This document shows, piece by piece, positions 23,194 through 31,110 of a stretch of DNA of 34,787 nt; the stretch's first letter is position 1, and every line of letters begins with the position of its first letter. The DNA comes from Ruminococcoides sp052118065 (GTDB lineage: Bacteria > Bacillota > Clostridia > Oscillospirales > Acutalibacteraceae). The position numbers and the translations under genes were made by a program. The DNA lies in assembly GCA_052118065.1 (NCBI GenBank), contig JBQKHY010000025.1:1-34787 (forward strand). Direction: 5' to 3'. A model generated the notes under the pieces. It did not search any database, had not been told where the DNA came from, and saw only the letters and a list, made by a program, of their open reading frames with translations.

Positions 23194-25049
23194 TGCCTAT
23201 GGGAGGATCTAGAGGTGGTAGAGGTCCACAAGGAAAAATGATGGGAACAGCTAAAGCAAAAGACTTTAAGGGTTCTATCAAAAGCCTTTTCAAGTATATT
23301 GGTAACTACAAGTTTGCCATACTCATTGTTGTAATTTTCGCCATTGCAAGTACAGTTTTCAATGTTATAGGACCTAAGATTTTAGGTAATGCAACAACAG
23401 AACTTTTTAACGGAATTATGAGTAAGTATTCCGGTGGTTCAGGTATTGACTTCGGAAAAATTGCCGGTATCTTAATCGGACTACTTTGTATTTACATTAC
23501 AAGTTCAGTTTGTGGTTTTGTTCAAAACTTCCTAATGAGTACAGTAACTCAAAAGGTTGGTTATAGATTAAGAAGAGATATTTCATACAAAATCAATCTT
23601 CTTCCTATGAACTACTTTGACAGACACCAAACAGGTGAAACATTATCTATCATCACAAATGATGTTGATACACTTTGCACAAGTTTAAACCAGGTTGCAA
23701 CTCAGGCAGTAACATCAATTTCAACAATCATCGGTGTGCTATATATGATGTTTAGCATTAACTGGATGATGACACTTATTGCACTTGTTATTCTACCGGT
23801 TGCACTAATCTTTATTTCAATTATCTTTAAAATTTCTCAGAAACACTTTAGAAATCAGCAGGATTACCTAGGTCATGTTAACGGTCAAGTTGAAGAAACA
23901 ATCAGTGGTGTTAACATTGTTCAAGCATTTAACACAGTTGACAGAAATGTTGAAGAATTCGAAAAGTCCAACAATATGCTTTATAAATCAGCGTGGAAGA
24001 GCCAGTTCTTCTCAGGTTTAGCAGGTCCTATTATGCAGGTTATCGGTAACTTAGCTTACGGTGCAATTGCAGTACTTGGTGGTTACTTAGCTATTCAGGG
24101 TACTATTACAGTTGGTGACATTCAGTCATTTATTCAGTATGTAAGACAGTTTACAATGCCTATTCAGCAACTTGCGCAGGTAAGTAATATGATTCAGCAA
24201 ATGACTGCATCAGCAGAAAGAATTTTTGAATTTATCGGTGAAAAGGAAGAATCACAGGAAGCTGAAAATCATTGCAAAAAGCCTAACGGTGAAAATGTTA
24301 CTGTTGATGAAATCACAGGTAATGTAACATTTGACCATGTAAAATTCGGCTACAATGAGGACAAAATTATTATTCACGACTTCTCAGCAAAAGTTAAGCA
24401 AGGTCAGAAGATTGCTATTGTTGGTCCTACAGGTGCAGGTAAAACAACAATGGTTAAGCTACTGATGAGATTCTATGACCTAAACGGTGGTAGCATCTTA
24501 GTTGATGAACACAATATTAATGACTTTGACAGAAGAGAACTAAGAGAGCTTTATGGTATGGTTCTTCAAGATACATGGCTATTTAAAGGTTCAATTATGG
24601 AGAACATTCGTTACGGTAAGTTAGAGGCAAGTGATGAAGATGTTGTTAAGGCTGCAAAGGCTGCTCATGTTGATGACTTTGTTAAGCACCTACCTGATGG
24701 CTACAATATGGTTCTAAATGAAGAAGCATCAAATGTTAGCCAAGGTCAAAAGCAGTTATTAACTATTGCAAGAACAATTCTAGCCGACCCTAAGATTCTT
24801 ATTCTTGATGAAGCTACTTCCTCAGTTGATACAAGAACAGAGGCATTTATCCAAAAGGCTATGGATAACCTAATGGAAGGCAGAACAAGTTTTGTTATTG
24901 CTCACAGACTTTCAACAATCAAGAATGCTGACTTAATCCTATTTATGAAAGATGGAGATATTGTTGAACAGGGTACTCATGAAGAACTACTTGCTAAGGG
25001 TGGTTATTATGCAGACCTATACAACAGTCAGTTTGATAAAGTATCTTAA
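23193..25049 (+). CDS. ABC exporter half-transporter, catalytic partner
   Basis: 618 residues. The start ATG shares its A with the TAA of the previous gene (TAATG), so translation is coupled; AAAGGAGG lies upstream. A Gly/Arg/Met-rich N-terminus (1-20) precedes a six-helix exporter domain (about 38-335) and a nucleotide-binding domain (about 370-618). The latter has Walker A GPTGAGKTT, Q-loop GMVLQDTWLF, signature VSQGQ (variant of LSGGQ), Walker B LILDEATSSVD with the catalytic Glu, and H-loop IAHRLST. With the preceding protein this gives one consensus and one degenerate ATP site, the hallmark of heterodimeric multidrug or lipid exporters. The operon ends at the terminator at 25072-25100. 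Confidence 0.93.
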   Translation: MPMGGSRGGRGPQGKMMGTAKAKDFKGSIKSLFKYIGNYKFAILIVVIFAIASTVFNVIGPKILGNATTELFNGIMSKYSGGSGIDFGKIAGILIGLLCIYITSSVCGFVQNFLMSTVTQKVGYRLRRDISYKINLLPMNYFDRHQTGETLSIITNDVDTLCTSLNQVATQAVTSISTIIGVLYMMFSINWMMTLIALVILPVALIFISIIFKISQKHFRNQQDYLGHVNGQVEETISGVNIVQAFNTVDRNVEEFEKSNNMLYKSAWKSQFFSGLAGPIMQVIGNLAYGAIAVLGGYLAIQGTITVGDIQSFIQYVRQFTMPIQQLAQVSNMIQQMTASAERIFEFIGEKEESQEAENHCKKPNGENVTVDEITGNVTFDHVKFGYNEDKIIIHDFSAKVKQGQKIAIVGPTGAGKTTMVKLLMRFYDLNGGSILVDEHNINDFDRRELRELYGMVLQDTWLFKGSIMENIRYGKLEASDEDVVKAAKAAHVDDFVKHLPDGYNMVLNEEASNVSQGQKQLLTIARTILADPKILILDEATSSVDTRTEAFIQKAMDNLMEGRTSFVIAHRLSTIKNADLILFMKDGDIVEQGTHEELLAKGGYYADLYNSQFDKVS

Positions 25050-25071
25050 ATATTTATCACTTTAACACAAA

Positions 25072-25100
25072 GGGAAGTTACAGTTTTTATGTAACTTCCC
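25072..25100 (+). terminator. Rho-independent terminator of the ABC exporter operon
   Basis: A 10-bp stem GGGAAGTTAC / GTAACTTCCC with loop AGTTTTTAT, followed by A and seven T. Confidence 0.92.
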
Positions 25101-25133
25101 TATTTTTTTCAAAAAAAGAACACACAATAACAG

Positions 25134-25162
25134 TTGAAGTAATCACAAAAATGTGATATATT
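25134..25162 (+). promoter_or_regulatory. Promoter with embedded palindrome, upstream of the ExbD-like gene
   Basis: TTGAAG (25134-25139), a 17-nt spacer and TATATT (25157-25162), with TGA before the -10. In the spacer, ATCACA (25142-25147) and TGTGAT (25152-25157) form a palindrome with 4-nt spacing, placed to act as an operator. Confidence 0.6.
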
Positions 25163-25182
25163 TGATTAAAGGAGTTGATAGT

Positions 25183-26226
25183 ATGGCAAAAAAAGGTACA
25201 CACGGCTATTTTGAAGATGAAAACAAAGAAACATCTTTTGATGACTTCAAAACTGATATGACTAACATTGATGATGAAGTTGACAAAATCTTAGCCGAAC
25301 AAAGAAAAGCAAAACAACAGATTGACTTCTTTAGTGATGAACCTATTGATAATAACGAAGATGAATATGTATTTGACAACAGTTCTTCAAGAGAACTAAA
25401 GAGCAACAGTCCTAGAAGAAATACATATGCTGAAAATATAGAAACTGAAGAAGCTGAACCTGAAGCTAAAGAACCACAGGGTAGTCACTCTGCTAACCCT
25501 AGTGATAGTGGCGAAAGCAGAATTAACAGAAGTTCAGGTAGTAGAAGTTCAAGTGGCAAAAAATCCGTAGGTTCTAAGGACAAAAAGAAAAAGTCTAAGA
25601 AAAAAGACAAAGGACACAGTAGCCACAATAGTCATGAAAATCACAGTAGTAACAGAAGAGATAACAGTAAATCCGGTGATAGAAAAGCTGAAAAATCTTC
25701 TAAAAGAAATGACAAAAACAAAGGTCATTCCGAAAAGAAAAAGCACACAGGTCTAAAGACATTTATTGTTATTATTATTATCCTTGGTGCTTTATGTGGT
25801 GGTATTTATGCTTACTTTGGACATATTCCAACTAAGGAAGATATTCAGAGCTTACTACCTATGTCAGACAGTGCAGAACCTACTTCTTCCGCTTCAATTC
25901 ACGAAACACTTGTTGCAATTACAGTTTCAGGTGATACAGTAACATATAACGGTGAAGTACTAAGTAGTGTTGATGAATTAAATAACAGATTGTCAAAGGA
26001 AACAGACCCTACAATCTCTCTAATCAACAATGATGCAAATGCTTCTACATACAACAAGGTTGTTGAAATTGTTAACAACTATGGTGGTAACTTTGAAACA
26101 ATGGATGAGGACAACACAAACCCATCAATTAACACAGAAGAAAACTCTACTGAAGAAAATACTACAGAAAGTGTAGCAGAAAGCACAACAGAACCTACTT
26201 CTGAAAGCACTTCTTTAGCAGAATAA
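25183..26226 (+). CDS. Single-pass membrane protein with ExbD/TolR-like outer domain
   Basis: 347 residues from ATG 25183 (AAAGGAG upstream; an earlier in-frame ATG lacks a ribosome site). Residues 1-190 are cytoplasmic, disordered and highly charged, with a Ser/His/Lys/Arg-rich stretch at 100-190. One membrane helix lies at 193-213. Residues about 243-302 read ITVSGDTVTYNGEVLSSVDELNNRL..ISLINNDANASTYNKVVEIVNNYGG. This fits the ExbD/TolR outer domain: a beta strand, an NG turn, a helix with EL, a strand ending in D, and a helix YxxVVxIV. A Thr/Ser/Glu-rich tail (303-347) follows. Unlike ExbD, the helix is preceded by a long cytoplasmic arm. No MotA/TolQ/ExbB partner is near. The similarity is by eye; the function is unknown. 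Confidence 0.6.
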   Translation: MAKKGTHGYFEDENKETSFDDFKTDMTNIDDEVDKILAEQRKAKQQIDFFSDEPIDNNEDEYVFDNSSSRELKSNSPRRNTYAENIETEEAEPEAKEPQGSHSANPSDSGESRINRSSGSRSSSGKKSVGSKDKKKKSKKKDKGHSSHNSHENHSSNRRDNSKSGDRKAEKSSKRNDKNKGHSEKKKHTGLKTFIVIIIILGALCGGIYAYFGHIPTKEDIQSLLPMSDSAEPTSSASIHETLVAITVSGDTVTYNGEVLSSVDELNNRLSKETDPTISLINNDANASTYNKVVEIVNNYGGNFETMDEDNTNPSINTEENSTEENTTESVAESTTEPTSESTSLAE

Positions 26227-26246
26227 CTGACAATTTATTCCGGTAG

Positions 26247-26275
26247 TTGACATTATTTTTACTATGTGTTACACT
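26247..26275 (+). promoter_or_regulatory. Promoter of the riboswitch-metK transcript
   Basis: TTGACA (26247-26252), a 17-nt spacer and TACACT (26270-26275), with TGT before the -10. The start near 26282 leaves about 20 nt before the riboswitch. Confidence 0.65.
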
Positions 26276-26301
26276 ATTACGGTAGAAAAATTAAATATTT
26301 T

Positions 26302-26393
26302 CTTATCAAGAGCGACTGAGGGACAGGCCCTATGAAGTCCGGCAACCTGCGAAAAGCAAGGTGCTAATTCCTGCGGTATAACCGAAAGATGAG
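26302..26393 (+). ncRNA. SAM-I riboswitch (S box)
   Basis: The conserved S-box core is plain: CTTATCAAGAG at the 5' side, GAGGGACAGGCCCTATGAAG, CCGGCAACCT, then AAGGTGCTAATTCC and GATGAG. P1 forms from CTTATC (26302-26307) and GATGAG (26388-26393). A terminator hairpin (26400-26420) follows at once, so SAM binding should stop transcription before metK, the gene that makes SAM. This is a classic product-feedback arrangement. Confidence 0.97.
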
Positions 26394-26399
26394 TATTAA

Positions 26400-26427
26400 G
26401 CCACCATCTTTTATGGTGGCTTTTTTT
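26400..26427 (+). terminator. Regulated terminator of the SAM riboswitch
   Basis: GCCACCAT (26400-26407) / ATGGTGGC (26413-26420) with loop CTTTT and seven T. It is the expression platform of the S box, forming when SAM is bound. Confidence 0.93.
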
Positions 26428-26459
26428 GTGGTAAGAAATATAAGTAAAGGAGATATAGT

Positions 26460-27644
26460 ATGGGAAAGTATTTATTTACATCAGAATCAGTTACTGAAGG
26501 ACATCCTGACAAAGTCTGCGACCAGATTAGTGACGCAATTCTTGATGCAATTTTTGAACAAGACAATATGGCTCATGTAGCTTGTGAAACAACTGCAGTT
26601 GCCGGTATCGTAAACATTATGGGTGAAATCAGTACAACTGCTAAAGTTGATTATGAATCAGTTACAAGAAATGTAATTAATGAAATCGGCTATGACAGAG
26701 ATGAACTTCTATTTAACGGTCATAACTGCAAAATCAACAATATGATTACAACACAGTCACCTGACATTGCAATGGGTGTTAACGAAAGTTACGAACTAAA
26801 AGACGGTGAAGAAGACAAGTACAATCAGTTTGGTGCAGGTGACCAGGGTATGATGTTTGGTTATGCTTGTGACGAAACAGAAGAACTAATGCCACTAACT
26901 ATTTCACTATCTCACAAACTGGCTAAGAAGTTAGCTGACGTTAGAAAGAACGGTACACTAAAGTATCTTCGTCCTGACGGCAAAACTCAGGTTACTGCTC
27001 TTTATGAAGATGGCAAGGTTGTTAACATTGACACAGTTGTTATCTCTACTCAACATGATGAAGATGTTACACTTGAACAGATTAGAAATGATTTAATCAA
27101 GTATGTTATTAAGCCGATTATCCCTGAAAATCTACTAACTGATGACACAAGAATTCTTGTAAACCCAACAGGCAGATTTGTTATCGGTGGTCCTGCCGGT
27201 GACTCAGGTCTAACAGGTAGAAAGATTATTGTTGACACATACGGTGGTTATGGTCGTCATGGTGGTGGTGCATTCTCAGGTAAAGACCCAACTAAGGTTG
27301 ACCGTAGTGCTGCTTACTATGCAAGATATATTGCTAAGAACATTGTTGCCTCAGGTATTGCTAGTAGATGTGAAGTACAACTTGCTTATGCAATCGGTGT
27401 TGCAAAGCCTGTTTCTATTATGGTAGATACTTTCGGTACAAGCAAGTATAGCAATAGTGATATTGCTTCTGCAGTTAAAAAGGTATTTGATTGCCGTCCT
27501 GCTGCTATTATTGAAGAGCTTAACCTTCGCAATACTAAGTTCCTACCTACTGCTGCTTATGGTCATATGGGCAGAACAGACCTTAATGTTAAGTGGGAAG
27601 ATACCGATAAGGTAGAAGAACTAAAGAAAGCTCTTGAAAAATAA
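26460..27644 (+). CDS. metK: S-adenosylmethionine synthetase
   Basis: 394 residues, full length. It makes SAM from methionine and ATP in the cytoplasm. Motifs present: SVTEGHPDKVCDQISD (9-24), FGAGDQGMMFGYA (ATP and metal site), GGPAGDSGLTGRKIIVDTYGG (P-loop-like and catalytic loop) and GGGAFSGKDPTKVDRS. ATG 26460 has AAAGGAGAT upstream. It is monocistronic, controlled by the SAM-I riboswitch and closed by a bidirectional terminator. Confidence 0.98.
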   Translation: MGKYLFTSESVTEGHPDKVCDQISDAILDAIFEQDNMAHVACETTAVAGIVNIMGEISTTAKVDYESVTRNVINEIGYDRDELLFNGHNCKINNMITTQSPDIAMGVNESYELKDGEEDKYNQFGAGDQGMMFGYACDETEELMPLTISLSHKLAKKLADVRKNGTLKYLRPDGKTQVTALYEDGKVVNIDTVVISTQHDEDVTLEQIRNDLIKYVIKPIIPENLLTDDTRILVNPTGRFVIGGPAGDSGLTGRKIIVDTYGGYGRHGGGAFSGKDPTKVDRSAAYYARYIAKNIVASGIASRCEVQLAYAIGVAKPVSIMVDTFGTSKYSNSDIASAVKKVFDCRPAAIIEELNLRNTKFLPTAAYGHMGRTDLNVKWEDTDKVEELKKALEK

Positions 27645-27674
27645 TTTTAGCAAAAATAAATAATTACAAACATA

Positions 27675-27712
27675 AAAAATCCGACAGCAAAGTGAACTGC
27701 TGTCGGATTTTT
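27675..27712. terminator. Bidirectional Rho-independent terminator between metK and the lipoprotein gene
   Basis: A perfect 15-bp stem AAAAATCCGACAGCA (27675-27689) / TGCTGTCGGATTTTT (27698-27712) with an 8-nt loop. It works for rightward metK and the convergent leftward lipoprotein gene. Confidence 0.93.
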
Positions 27713-27733
27713 ATTTATTTAAGTTATGTTTAT

Positions 27734-28564
27734 CTATGCTAATCTAAAACTATGTAGTATTGATATAACTTCTCTTTCTTCTTGCTCTGTAAATGTATTA
27801 TTAGCAGAAGTAGCAGTAAAGGAAATTGTACTTGCATACCAGAATGAATATTCGCCACTAATATCATTTCTAACATCACTTCTTGTACCAATTTCACTAA
27901 TAGGAAGAACTGCATAAGAAACATTACCGTCAATAGGCTTATATTCACTGTCAAGTTTCATATTTAGCTCACCTATTGTTTTTATCTTAGCAACCATAAA
28001 TTCTCCAAGTGAACTGTAATCGGTTGCTTGAACCTTACCCGGCACAAAACGAGATAAAGATACCTTACTTATTTTATCTTTTCTCATAGATATTGTACTG
28101 CCACCGTTTTGTATCTTATTTGAATAATGTAAAAAAGTAATTTTTACTCCATTATTATTTTCAAGTACAACCTTTTCTTCTTCCTGATTGCATTCTTCTT
28201 GTGTTACTCTCCAATTATCAGAATAATTAAAAACAAAAGTAGGATATGTAACCATATTTACCTCTTGATAACGAGTTTTATACTTATTAGTTGAAACAAT
28301 ATTTTTTGAAGTGGGTTGTGTTTTTGGTTCAGTCTTTGTATTTGTAGTTTGTGTCGTAGGTTCTGTTGTTGGGTCTGTTATGGTTGTATTTGTAGTAGAA
28401 CTTTGGGTTGTTTCGGAAATTGTAGTATTTTCTGTACTATATTCTGTTGTTATATTCTCATCGGCAGTAGCGTTTTCTACTGTATCATTATTACCACAGG
28501 CACTACTGCAAATAAGAACCGTTATCATTAAAACAAATAGAACTACTTTTCTTGATATATTCAT
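27734..28564 (-). CDS. Putative lipoprotein with Thr-rich linker, unknown function
   Basis: 276 residues. The N-terminus is basic then hydrophobic (residues 5-19) and ends CSSAC, a permissible though atypical lipobox with Cys23 as the lipidated residue. Residues about 30-90 are a Thr/Ser/Glu/Asn-rich linker. The rest (about 100-276) is a globular domain starting VTYPTFVFNYSDNWRVTQEECNQ, which resembles a secreted PsbP-like or MOG1-like lipoprotein domain; this is only an impression. It is convergent with metK and follows the zinc-ribbon membrane protein by 31 nt, so the two may form an operon. No family is assigned with confidence. Confidence 0.7.
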   Translation of the reverse strand: MNISRKVVLFVLMITVLICSSACGNNDTVENATADENITTEYSTENTTISETTQSSTTNTTITDPTTEPTTQTTNTKTEPKTQPTSKNIVSTNKYKTRYQEVNMVTYPTFVFNYSDNWRVTQEECNQEEEKVVLENNNGVKITFLHYSNKIQNGGSTISMRKDKISKVSLSRFVPGKVQATDYSSLGEFMVAKIKTIGELNMKLDSEYKPIDGNVSYAVLPISEIGTRSDVRNDISGEYSFWYASTISFTATSANNTFTEQEEREVISILHSFRLA

Positions 28565-28595
28565 TACACACTTCTCCTATTACACTGTTAATTTA

Positions 28596-29690
28596 TTATT
28601 TCATAGACATTTTAACATCATTAAACTCTGTTTTGTCATATCCAAAATGAAGCACTTGTTCAGGGTCATAATTAGTATCAATATTAGCAGTTGCACTGCC
28701 ATCATAATTTATAGTAATGCCAACATATATATCATTTTCTTCATCATACAAATTTATGTAAACTTGTGAAATAGAATTATCATCCTCCAAAGTCCCTTTA
28801 AGTTTGTATTTTTCATCGTCAAATGACAATTCACCTTCTGCTGATTTTTCATCAAATTTCGTAATTTTTAGATTAAATACATGTGTATTTTTATCATCCC
28901 AATAACTTGGATCTAATGAACCGGGACATCCTTTTCCACTCCAAGTATTCAACAAATTAAACTCTTCTTTGTAAGAATCAGCATTTGAGTAATGTGCCAA
29001 CTCCCAATCCCCTGTATATTTGTTAAACTCATAATCAAAATTAATTTCTCCTGAGATTTTTTTGATTTTTGTATTCTTTTCAACACTAAAAACAAAAGTC
29101 GCTTTACCTGCACTTAAATCAACAGTTGTTTTATCGTTTTCAGGGGTAAATTTATCAGCTTGACTTGCTAGAGTAATTGCCTCCTTGCATTGATATGTAT
29201 AATCAGATGCAGAAGGAGCAATCTTAGGAACTATATACCAATCAATCTTTTTATAATTATTCAAATCCTTTAAAGACCATTTTTTATACTTAACATAATT
29301 AAATTCATACTGTCTATGATATTCTTTTTCTTTATCACCATACACAACCTTTACAATAGCTTTGTATTGATTATCACCGTTTTCCGTTTCAGATACAACA
29401 TCAAATGTATTAATTGAATATTTCTTTTCACCTATAATCTCATAAGAAAAATCACTTTTTAGTCTGTCTATATTAGGTGTACTTGACCTAAAAACAGAAA
29501 TCAACACTAAACCGATTATCACAACCAAAGATAAGATTATAGCTATTGGAATAATTATTTTCTTCTTTGTTTTTACACTTTTCATAGCAACACAATCATT
29601 TGTGCCATCATAATTTGTCAGTTCTTGACCACAACAAATGCAAAATTTACTTTCATCATTATTTTGTGTTCCACAATTTTTACAAAACAT
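28596..29690 (-). CDS. Zinc-ribbon membrane protein with extracytoplasmic domain, unknown function
   Basis: 364 residues from ATG 29690 with AAAAGG 8 nt upstream; a GTG nine bases earlier lies in the ribosome site. A cytoplasmic zinc ribbon at 1-24 has Cys3-x2-Cys6 and Cys17-x2-Cys20 (FCKNCGTQ..KFCICCGQEL). A Lys-rich turn precedes one membrane helix (about 45-66), and the C-terminal 300 residues are outside the cell. These show two weakly repeated beta-rich parts, SDFSYEIIGEKKYSINTFDVVSE and the section from LDPSYWDDKNTHVFNLKITKF. N-terminal zinc ribbon plus single TM proteins are common in Clostridia and mostly uncharacterised. It lies upstream of the lipoprotein gene on the same strand. 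Confidence 0.75.
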   Translation of the reverse strand: MFCKNCGTQNNDESKFCICCGQELTNYDGTNDCVAMKSVKTKKKIIIPIAIILSLVVIIGLVLISVFRSSTPNIDRLKSDFSYEIIGEKKYSINTFDVVSETENGDNQYKAIVKVVYGDKEKEYHRQYEFNYVKYKKWSLKDLNNYKKIDWYIVPKIAPSASDYTYQCKEAITLASQADKFTPENDKTTVDLSAGKATFVFSVEKNTKIKKISGEINFDYEFNKYTGDWELAHYSNADSYKEEFNLLNTWSGKGCPGSLDPSYWDDKNTHVFNLKITKFDEKSAEGELSFDDEKYKLKGTLEDDNSISQVYINLYDEENDIYVGITINYDGSATANIDTNYDPEQVLHFGYDKTEFNDVKMSMK

Positions 29691-29790
29691 AATTTTCACC
29701 TTTTCCTTTTAACTTTTTCAGCATTAATATTAATATAATTATTTAGCTAAAAATCCCGATTTACTAATATTATAATACAATAATATACAA

Positions 29791-29864
29791 AATGCAATAT
29801 ATTTTGCATTGCATTTTTATTTGCTTATTTCAGTGCATATAATTTATTTAAAATGCAATATAAT
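29791..29864 (+). promoter_or_regulatory. RHH gene promoter region with repeated TGCA-centred sites
   Basis: TATAAT occurs at 29859-29864 (18 nt before a strong ribosome site) and also at 29838-29843; no good -35 is seen. AATGCAA (29791-29797) / TTGCATT (29804-29810) form an inverted repeat with 6-nt spacing, followed at once by another TGCATT (29810-29815), GTGCAT (29833-29838) and AAATGCAA (29851-29858), which abuts the -10. The repeated ATGCAA half-sites are a likely autoregulatory operator for the ribbon-helix-helix protein. Confidence 0.5.
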
Positions 29865-29888
29865 AGTTAGTATATAGGAGGTGTTCAT

Positions 29889-30071
29889 ATGGCTTTTCAA
29901 TTAAAACAAAATAGAAAAGAATCAGAAAATAAAACAATTAGATTTCCTCTACCTCTGATACAAGAAATCGAAACCGTTATAGCAAACCAAGATGTTACTT
30001 TCTCTAGTTTCGTGTTACAGGCTTGTGAATATGCTTTGAAAAATATGGATACATCTGATAAATCAGAATAA
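29889..30071 (+). CDS. Small ribbon-helix-helix DNA-binding protein
   Basis: 60 residues with AGGAGGTG 6 nt before ATG 29889. The order fits Arc/MetJ-type RHH: a basic N-terminus, a beta strand KTIRFPLPL (15-23), helix 1 IQEIETVIANQ, a turn DVTFSSF and helix 2 FVLQACEYALKNM. The dimer would bind DNA through its paired strands. It is transcribed alone, upstream of a strong terminator, and no toxin gene follows, so it is not a visible toxin-antitoxin pair. The repeated TGCAA half-sites in its promoter suggest it represses itself. The target is inferred from position only. Confidence 0.72.
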   Translation: MAFQLKQNRKESENKTIRFPLPLIQEIETVIANQDVTFSSFVLQACEYALKNMDTSDKSE

Positions 30072-30099
30072 AATTATTGAATAAATTATAATCACAACA

Positions 30100-30135
30100 A
30101 AAACCCGAGAGTCACAAAAGTGATTCTCGGGTTTT
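30100..30135. terminator. Bidirectional terminator between the RHH gene and hemolysin III homologue
   Basis: A 16-bp stem (one G-U pair) AAAACCCGAGAGTCAC (30100-30115) / GTGATTCTCGGGTTTT (30120-30135) with loop AAAA, usable in both directions for the two convergent genes. Confidence 0.92.
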
Positions 30136-30177
30136 ATTATATCCAATAGTAATATTAAATTTTATCAGCCTTACTTT

Positions 30178-30825
30178 TTACATTTTTATAATTGCTATTA
30201 AGATTGAAAAGTAGTGGAATGCACTGCCAAGTATAGTGAAAATATGCCATATGGGATGGAAGTATTTTACCTTTTTTATCACATAAAACACAATACCAAC
30301 AGTATAAATTAAACCACCAAGTACAAGAAATAATGCAGAAAGGAAAGGTACTTTTGCAATTAGTGGCTTTATGGCGAAGATAATAACCCAACCTGTAGCA
30401 ATGTAACAAACAAGAGAAGGAATCTTAGCCTTTTCCATATTAATTGAATTTAGGGTTATGCCGATAATTGATGCAACCCACACAACAGAAAACAGTATCC
30501 AACCTGTAACACCACCAAGAATATAAAGGGTTATTGGTGTGTATGTACCTGCAATAAGCAAAAATATTGTGTTGTGATCCATTATTTGAAAAAAGTGCTT
30601 TACCCTTTCATTTGTAAATGAATGATACAGTGTGCTCATTGTGTAAAGAATTATCAGTGATGCACCGTAAATTGCCGAACTGACAACTGCCAATGCATTT
30701 CCATATATAACGGAAAACACAAGCAAAACAACTGTACCGGCTATGGACAAACAAGCCCCTACCCCATGACTGACAGAAGAAAAAATTTCTTCCCCTAATG
30801 TATATTTTCTTTTAATTTTTCCCAT
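30178..30825 (-). CDS. Hemolysin III / TrhA family seven-helix membrane protein
   Basis: 215 residues and seven hydrophobic helices, the standard size. It carries the conserved PAQR/HlyIII motifs: FSSVSHGVGA (Ser, His), STLYHSF, MDHNTIFLLIAGTYTP, and near the end HPIWHIFTILGSAFHYFSI with the HxxxH pair. In the related PAQR receptors the three His and one Asp bind zinc. Bacterial members have been linked to membrane fluidity; the name hemolysin does not mean a proven toxin. It is monocistronic and convergent with the RHH gene. Confidence 0.92.
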   Translation of the reverse strand: MGKIKRKYTLGEEIFSSVSHGVGACLSIAGTVVLLVFSVIYGNALAVVSSAIYGASLIILYTMSTLYHSFTNERVKHFFQIMDHNTIFLLIAGTYTPITLYILGGVTGWILFSVVWVASIIGITLNSINMEKAKIPSLVCYIATGWVIIFAIKPLIAKVPFLSALFLVLGGLIYTVGIVFYVIKKVKYFHPIWHIFTILGSAFHYFSILIAIIKM

Positions 30826-31110
30826 TTCTTTACCATCTCTATTCTTTAATTTTGTTGGTAAAATGTTTTACTGTAATGTTATATTTTTTAAGTTGTGTTG
30901 TTATATTGTTTGTTATAAGTTATATTATTATGTCATTTAGATAAATTACACTATTTTATTTCTTAACTATTATTATCTATTATCTTCCCTGTTTTATCAA
31001 TATGTATCCCTATGCAATTTATTCTTTTTCTCTATATTGTTATGCATATTTAGCATTATAGACTTGCTTCTACCTTTCTAAAAGTTAACAGGATGTGTTT
31101 AACTTTTTCG
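30826..31110. other. AT-rich intergenic stretch with a weak terminator-like hairpin
   Basis: No gene is visible. Near the right end AAAAGTTAA (31080-31088) pairs with TTAACTTTT (31099-31107), followed by a short T-rich stretch, just before repeat element 4. No rightward gene ends here. Confidence 0.45.

Noticed and set aside
26389..26580. A 63-residue rightward frame starting inside the SAM riboswitch
   Set aside because: It overlaps the riboswitch terminator and the metK start; the start has no ribosome site.
28311..28769. A 152-residue rightward frame
   Set aside because: It is the antisense of the Thr-rich lipoprotein linker and the next gene's end; its valine/cysteine-rich composition is a mirror of ACA/ACT codons.
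29889..30825. Toxin-antitoxin pair made of the RHH protein and a neighbour
   Set aside because: The following gene is convergent, separated by a terminator, and is a seven-helix HlyIII protein; no toxin-like small gene is next to it.
30178..30825. True hemolysin / virulence factor
   Set aside because: The family name is historical; the sequence shows a PAQR-like seven-helix protein with metal-site motifs, and nothing around it suggests a toxin locus.
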